Positions 61,079 through 64,000 of a DNA stretch of 64,000 bases are shown piece by piece. Positions within the stretch are counted from its first letter, which is position 1. The number at the start of each line of letters is the position of its first letter. A program made the position numbers and the translations under genes. Below the pieces are notes generated by a model. That model searched no databases and was not told the origin of the DNA. It saw nothing but the letters and a program-made list of their open reading frames with translations. The stretch is from Prorocentrum cordatum (taxonomy: Eukaryota > Sar > Dinophyceae > Prorocentrales > Prorocentraceae), in the NCBI GenBank assembly GCA_963575745.1, contig CAUYUJ010003647.1, positions 376,522-440,521 of the forward strand, in the 5' to 3' direction.

Positions 61079-63339
61079 AAGCGCGCCAGCGGAGGCGTCT
61101 GGGCGCAGCGGGGCGGCCCGCCCCTGGGAGTCACCGCTCGGGGAAGACAGCGGCAAGGTCGCAGCACCATCGCCCAGGCACGTGGAGGAGGTTGCCCATC
61201 CCAGCCGAGACTCTGAAGGAACTGGCGTCCAGCGCAGCGTCAGTGCCATTCCAGACTGAAACGAGAAGACGCGGATAAGCTTGGCTCGCCGCCCCCGTCC
61301 TCGCCCAGCGCGCAGCTGGGGAAGCGCGACCCGAGTCGGAGGGCGAGGGCACTTCTGGCCGCGACCGCACTCCGCGTCGAAGGCACGCCCCAGCGGCACC
61401 AGGGCCCGGCGCCCCCGGCCCACCTTGGAGATCACCTCTTTGCCCGGGACGACACGGAGGTTTGGCCCGCCCGCCGGCGCGCGCAGGTCAACGATCACGT
61501 GGGGGGTGGGCGGCTCCAGCAAGACCTCCCCAGGGGAGCCGTTGCGGGGCCGGTTGAGGAAGCGCAGGCAGGGGGCCACATGTGCTTTCGCAGTGGATCG
61601 CAGTGGCTGACAGCCCGGGGCGGCGCGAGCGGCGCCCGCCCAGCATGGGTCGCGAGAGGTGGCCGACCCCTTGGAGGCAACGGCTCTGCTGGATCCACAG
61701 GTGACACGACTGCCGGGCGACCGCCCGACGAACCCAGCGACCCAGCAGGCGATGCATTCCAGGGGGCAGCGGCAGGGCGGAGGCCCCAGTGCTCAACCCT
61801 AGCGGATTTGGAGTGGACTGGCGGATGGCCCAGCAAGGGCTCACGCGGCGCGCTGTGTAGCTCCCGGGACAGGGGCAGCCATTGGCACGGGGGGCGGGCT
61901 TGGAGACGCGCGGAGCGGTGGGAGAGGCCCCGCAGCGGAGGGAGTGGAACGACCCACGCGATCGACTGCACAAGGCGCCTGTGCGCGACATTCAGCGGGC
62001 GCCGCAATGGAGGGAAAGGGGCGGCAGAGTCGAGACCTGGCCTGGAAACATCAACCGCCCCAGGGGTGCGCGCGGCGCCCTCTTCGTAGAGGGCTGAAGC
62101 GTGGCCCGCGACCAGAGGGGCGGAAAGTGCCCGGGCATGGGGCGGCGCGCCCCCAGCGGATTTGACGACTTCTGCCATGTTTTCTCGGGGCCTGGCAGAG
62201 GCCCACGACGACATCCGCAATTCCTGCCACTGCCGCCACCTGAAAGACTGGGGGGGTGTCCGGCAGCAGCAGGACCGCCAGACCCAGTCAGCCGGCGGGA
62301 AGGGCCACAGAGGCAAGCGCCACAGCGAGGCATCGTGGCCCACAGGGGACCAGTCCCGAGCGCGCGGGATCTAGCTGGATGCCTGGCATGCGCGACCGCG
62401 CGGCGAGATGCTTTCCACCCTGGGGGGCGCCCCGCGCCGCCGACCCATTTGTTCGCGCGCCCGTTGGGCGCGTCGCGCTCGGCGCGCCTCCCGGCCCGGG
62501 CGACGCGCTGCGCTGCTATTCCGACACCCGGGCGCGCCAACCATGTCAGGCGGCGCGCCTGGTCTGCCGCGGGCGTGCCCCAGCTCTCGATCAGCCTGCG
62601 CGCGCGCCGGAGAGGTGCGTCCTCATGGGCGCGCCATCCGCGCCCGGCGACGCGCTTGCCACCGCCCCGCGGGCGCGGCGCCCGCCCTGGATGCAGCGCC
62701 CTGCCCCCGCTCGGGCTCCAGCCCAGCTGCTGACCAACCTGTCTGCGCACTGGTCGCGCGCCCCTGGTGCCTTAGCTGAGAGGGGCGCGCCGCCCACCCC
62801 AGGCGGCGCGTTGCCCAAGGCTTCGCCCTCCCTGGCCCGCGCGGCGCGCGCGTCGCCGCACTGGCCGAGGGCGTCGCAGCTTCGCCCTGGCGCCCATCGG
62901 CTGGCGGCCCCTGCTCGGTGGCGCGCTGCCGCCCCTTTTTCGGGGGGCGCCGGTTCCGCGTCGCCCTCCCGTTTTGCCTTTCGGCTGCCCCCGCCGGGAG
63001 CCCTCGCCTGGCCCCCGCTCCGGCCGGGCGCCGCCCTGGCCGCGGCCGCGACGCGCTCGCTGGCCCCGGCCGGGCCTGGCCTCGGCGCCCTTCGCCCCCC
63101 CCCCCCCGCCTGCGCGCGGCTTTGAGTGCGCGGCCCCTGCGCGCAGGTTCCGCGGTCGCGTGGGTCTCGCGGTCGCTTCCGGCCGCGTTGGCCGCGGCCG
63201 CCCACGTCGCGTCTTCCTTCGTGCCCCCGCCGCTCCCGCGCTGCGAACGCGCGCCGCTTTCGCCGCCGCTGCGTCGCCCGCCCGCCGAGCCAACTCGGTC
63301 CTTGGCCCTCCGCTGCAGCTCTGCCGCGCGGCGGCGCAA
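61079..63339. repeat. macro-repeat unit 2, GC-rich body
   Basis: Collinear with 57,759-60,000. The minus strand frame 61,495-62,343 has the same conserved stretch as unit 1 (SRPGLDSAAPFPPLRRPLNV) and PLPPRGRPPLATHA in both. If selection acted on a protein it would be here, but no domain, start context or expression evidence is visible. Unit 2 is shorter than unit 1 at its right end. Confidence 0.8.
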
Positions 63340-64000
63340 GAATTTCTGTCGGTGCTTCTTATGTTTTCGGCGCCCCTTTTGGTTTTTGGCGCCCCTTTGG
63401 TTGCCGGTGCTCTTTGGTGTTCGGCGCCCCTTCGGTTGTCGGCGCCCGCCTTCTGAGTTTTCGGCGCCCTCGCGGTTTTCGGCGCCCCTTTCTGGTTTCC
63501 GCGCCCTTTTGGTGTTCGGCGACCTCCGGGTGTTCGGCGCCCTTTTTGTTTTCGGCGCTCTTTTTAGTTGGGTGTTCGGCGCCTTTTTGGTTTGAGGCGG
63601 CCCTCTTCAGGTTTTCGTTGCTTCATTGATTTTCGACGCCCTTTCGGTTTTCGGCCCCCCTTGGGTTCCCGGCGCCCTCGTGGTTGTCGGCGCCCGTTTA
63701 GTTTTCGGCGTTCCTTTGGTCTTCGGCGCCGTTTTCGTCTTCGGCGCCCTTTTGGTTTTCGGCGCCTCTTGGGTCTTCGGCGCCCCATTGGTTTTTGATG
63801 CCGTTTTGGTTTTCGGTGCCCGCGTGGTGTTCGGCGACCCTTTGGTTATCGGCGCCCCATGGGCCGTTTGGTTTTTGGCGCCCGTTTGGAGTCCGCCTTC
63901 CTTTTGGTTTGCGGCGCCCTTTGGGTTATCGGCGCCATATTGGTTTTCGGCGCACTTTCGGTTTCCGGCGCCCCTTTGATTTCCGGAATTCTTTTTTGTT
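63340..64000 (+). repeat. TTTTCGGCGCC array, block 4, to window end
   Basis: The same array family restarts after unit 2 and runs off the window, so a third macro-repeat unit may follow. Confidence 0.92.

Overview
This window looks like nuclear DNA of a dinoflagellate. It is GC-rich and repeat-dense, and I found no convincing host gene, rRNA, tRNA or CRISPR array. The dinoflagellate reading rests on three things: sequences resembling the dinoflagellate spliced leader next to retroelement coding regions, retroelement proteins of types I associate with dinoflagellate genomes, and the absence of recognisable promoters, operons or compact genes. I cannot name the species.

The main content is two decayed copies of one tyrosine-recombinase (YR) retrotransposon family, at 20,328-26,667 and 43,065-49,206. 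Both copies have the same layout: a left repeat A1, a spliced-leader-like motif about 20 nt before ORF1, ORF1 (a gag-position protein with an N-terminal membrane segment), then 7-8 nt later a polyprotein ORF2 (reverse transcriptase, RNase H, Ser/Asp-rich linker, tyrosine recombinase, and a C5-methyltransferase-like domain), and finally B1-A2-B2. The A1...B1-A2-B2 arrangement is the split direct repeat known from PAT and Ngaro type YR elements. Copy 1 sits inside a (CAT)n microsatellite and copy 2 abuts an (ACAT)n microsatellite. Both carry stops, frameshifts and lost catalytic residues.

A third retroelement, LINE-like, lies between about 30.7 and 40.2 kb. It has an upstream spliced-leader relic, a coiled-coil ORF1-like stretch, RT motifs, a C2HC zinc motif and RNase H. 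It is broken by frameshifts, by a GC-rich block (31.9-34.0 kb) and by a GATCGAT-rich array (35.2-35.8 kb).

The rest is repeats. 0-11 kb: a 101-bp satellite, GAT minisatellite, TATAGCCC array, CTTGGGGCC-type arrays in both orientations, and short dispersed repeats. 11.9-19.1 kb: a complex higher-order satellite with an internal segmental duplication. 19.7-20.1, 29.6-30.2, 42.0-42.4, 53.5-53.9 and 55.2-55.7 kb: G/C-homopolymer snap-back arrays. 27.8-29.1 kb: an inverted patch of the first 101-bp satellite beside a second, unrelated 101-bp satellite. 49.6-53.1 kb: three different satellites. 55.7-64.0 kb: arrays built on TTTTCGGCGCC alternating with GC-rich blocks of a macro-repeat of about 3.35 kb. 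Short MITE-like elements occur at 41.7 and 54.8 kb.

Most long open frames here are by-products of stop-poor microsatellites and GC-rich satellites and are not listed as genes.
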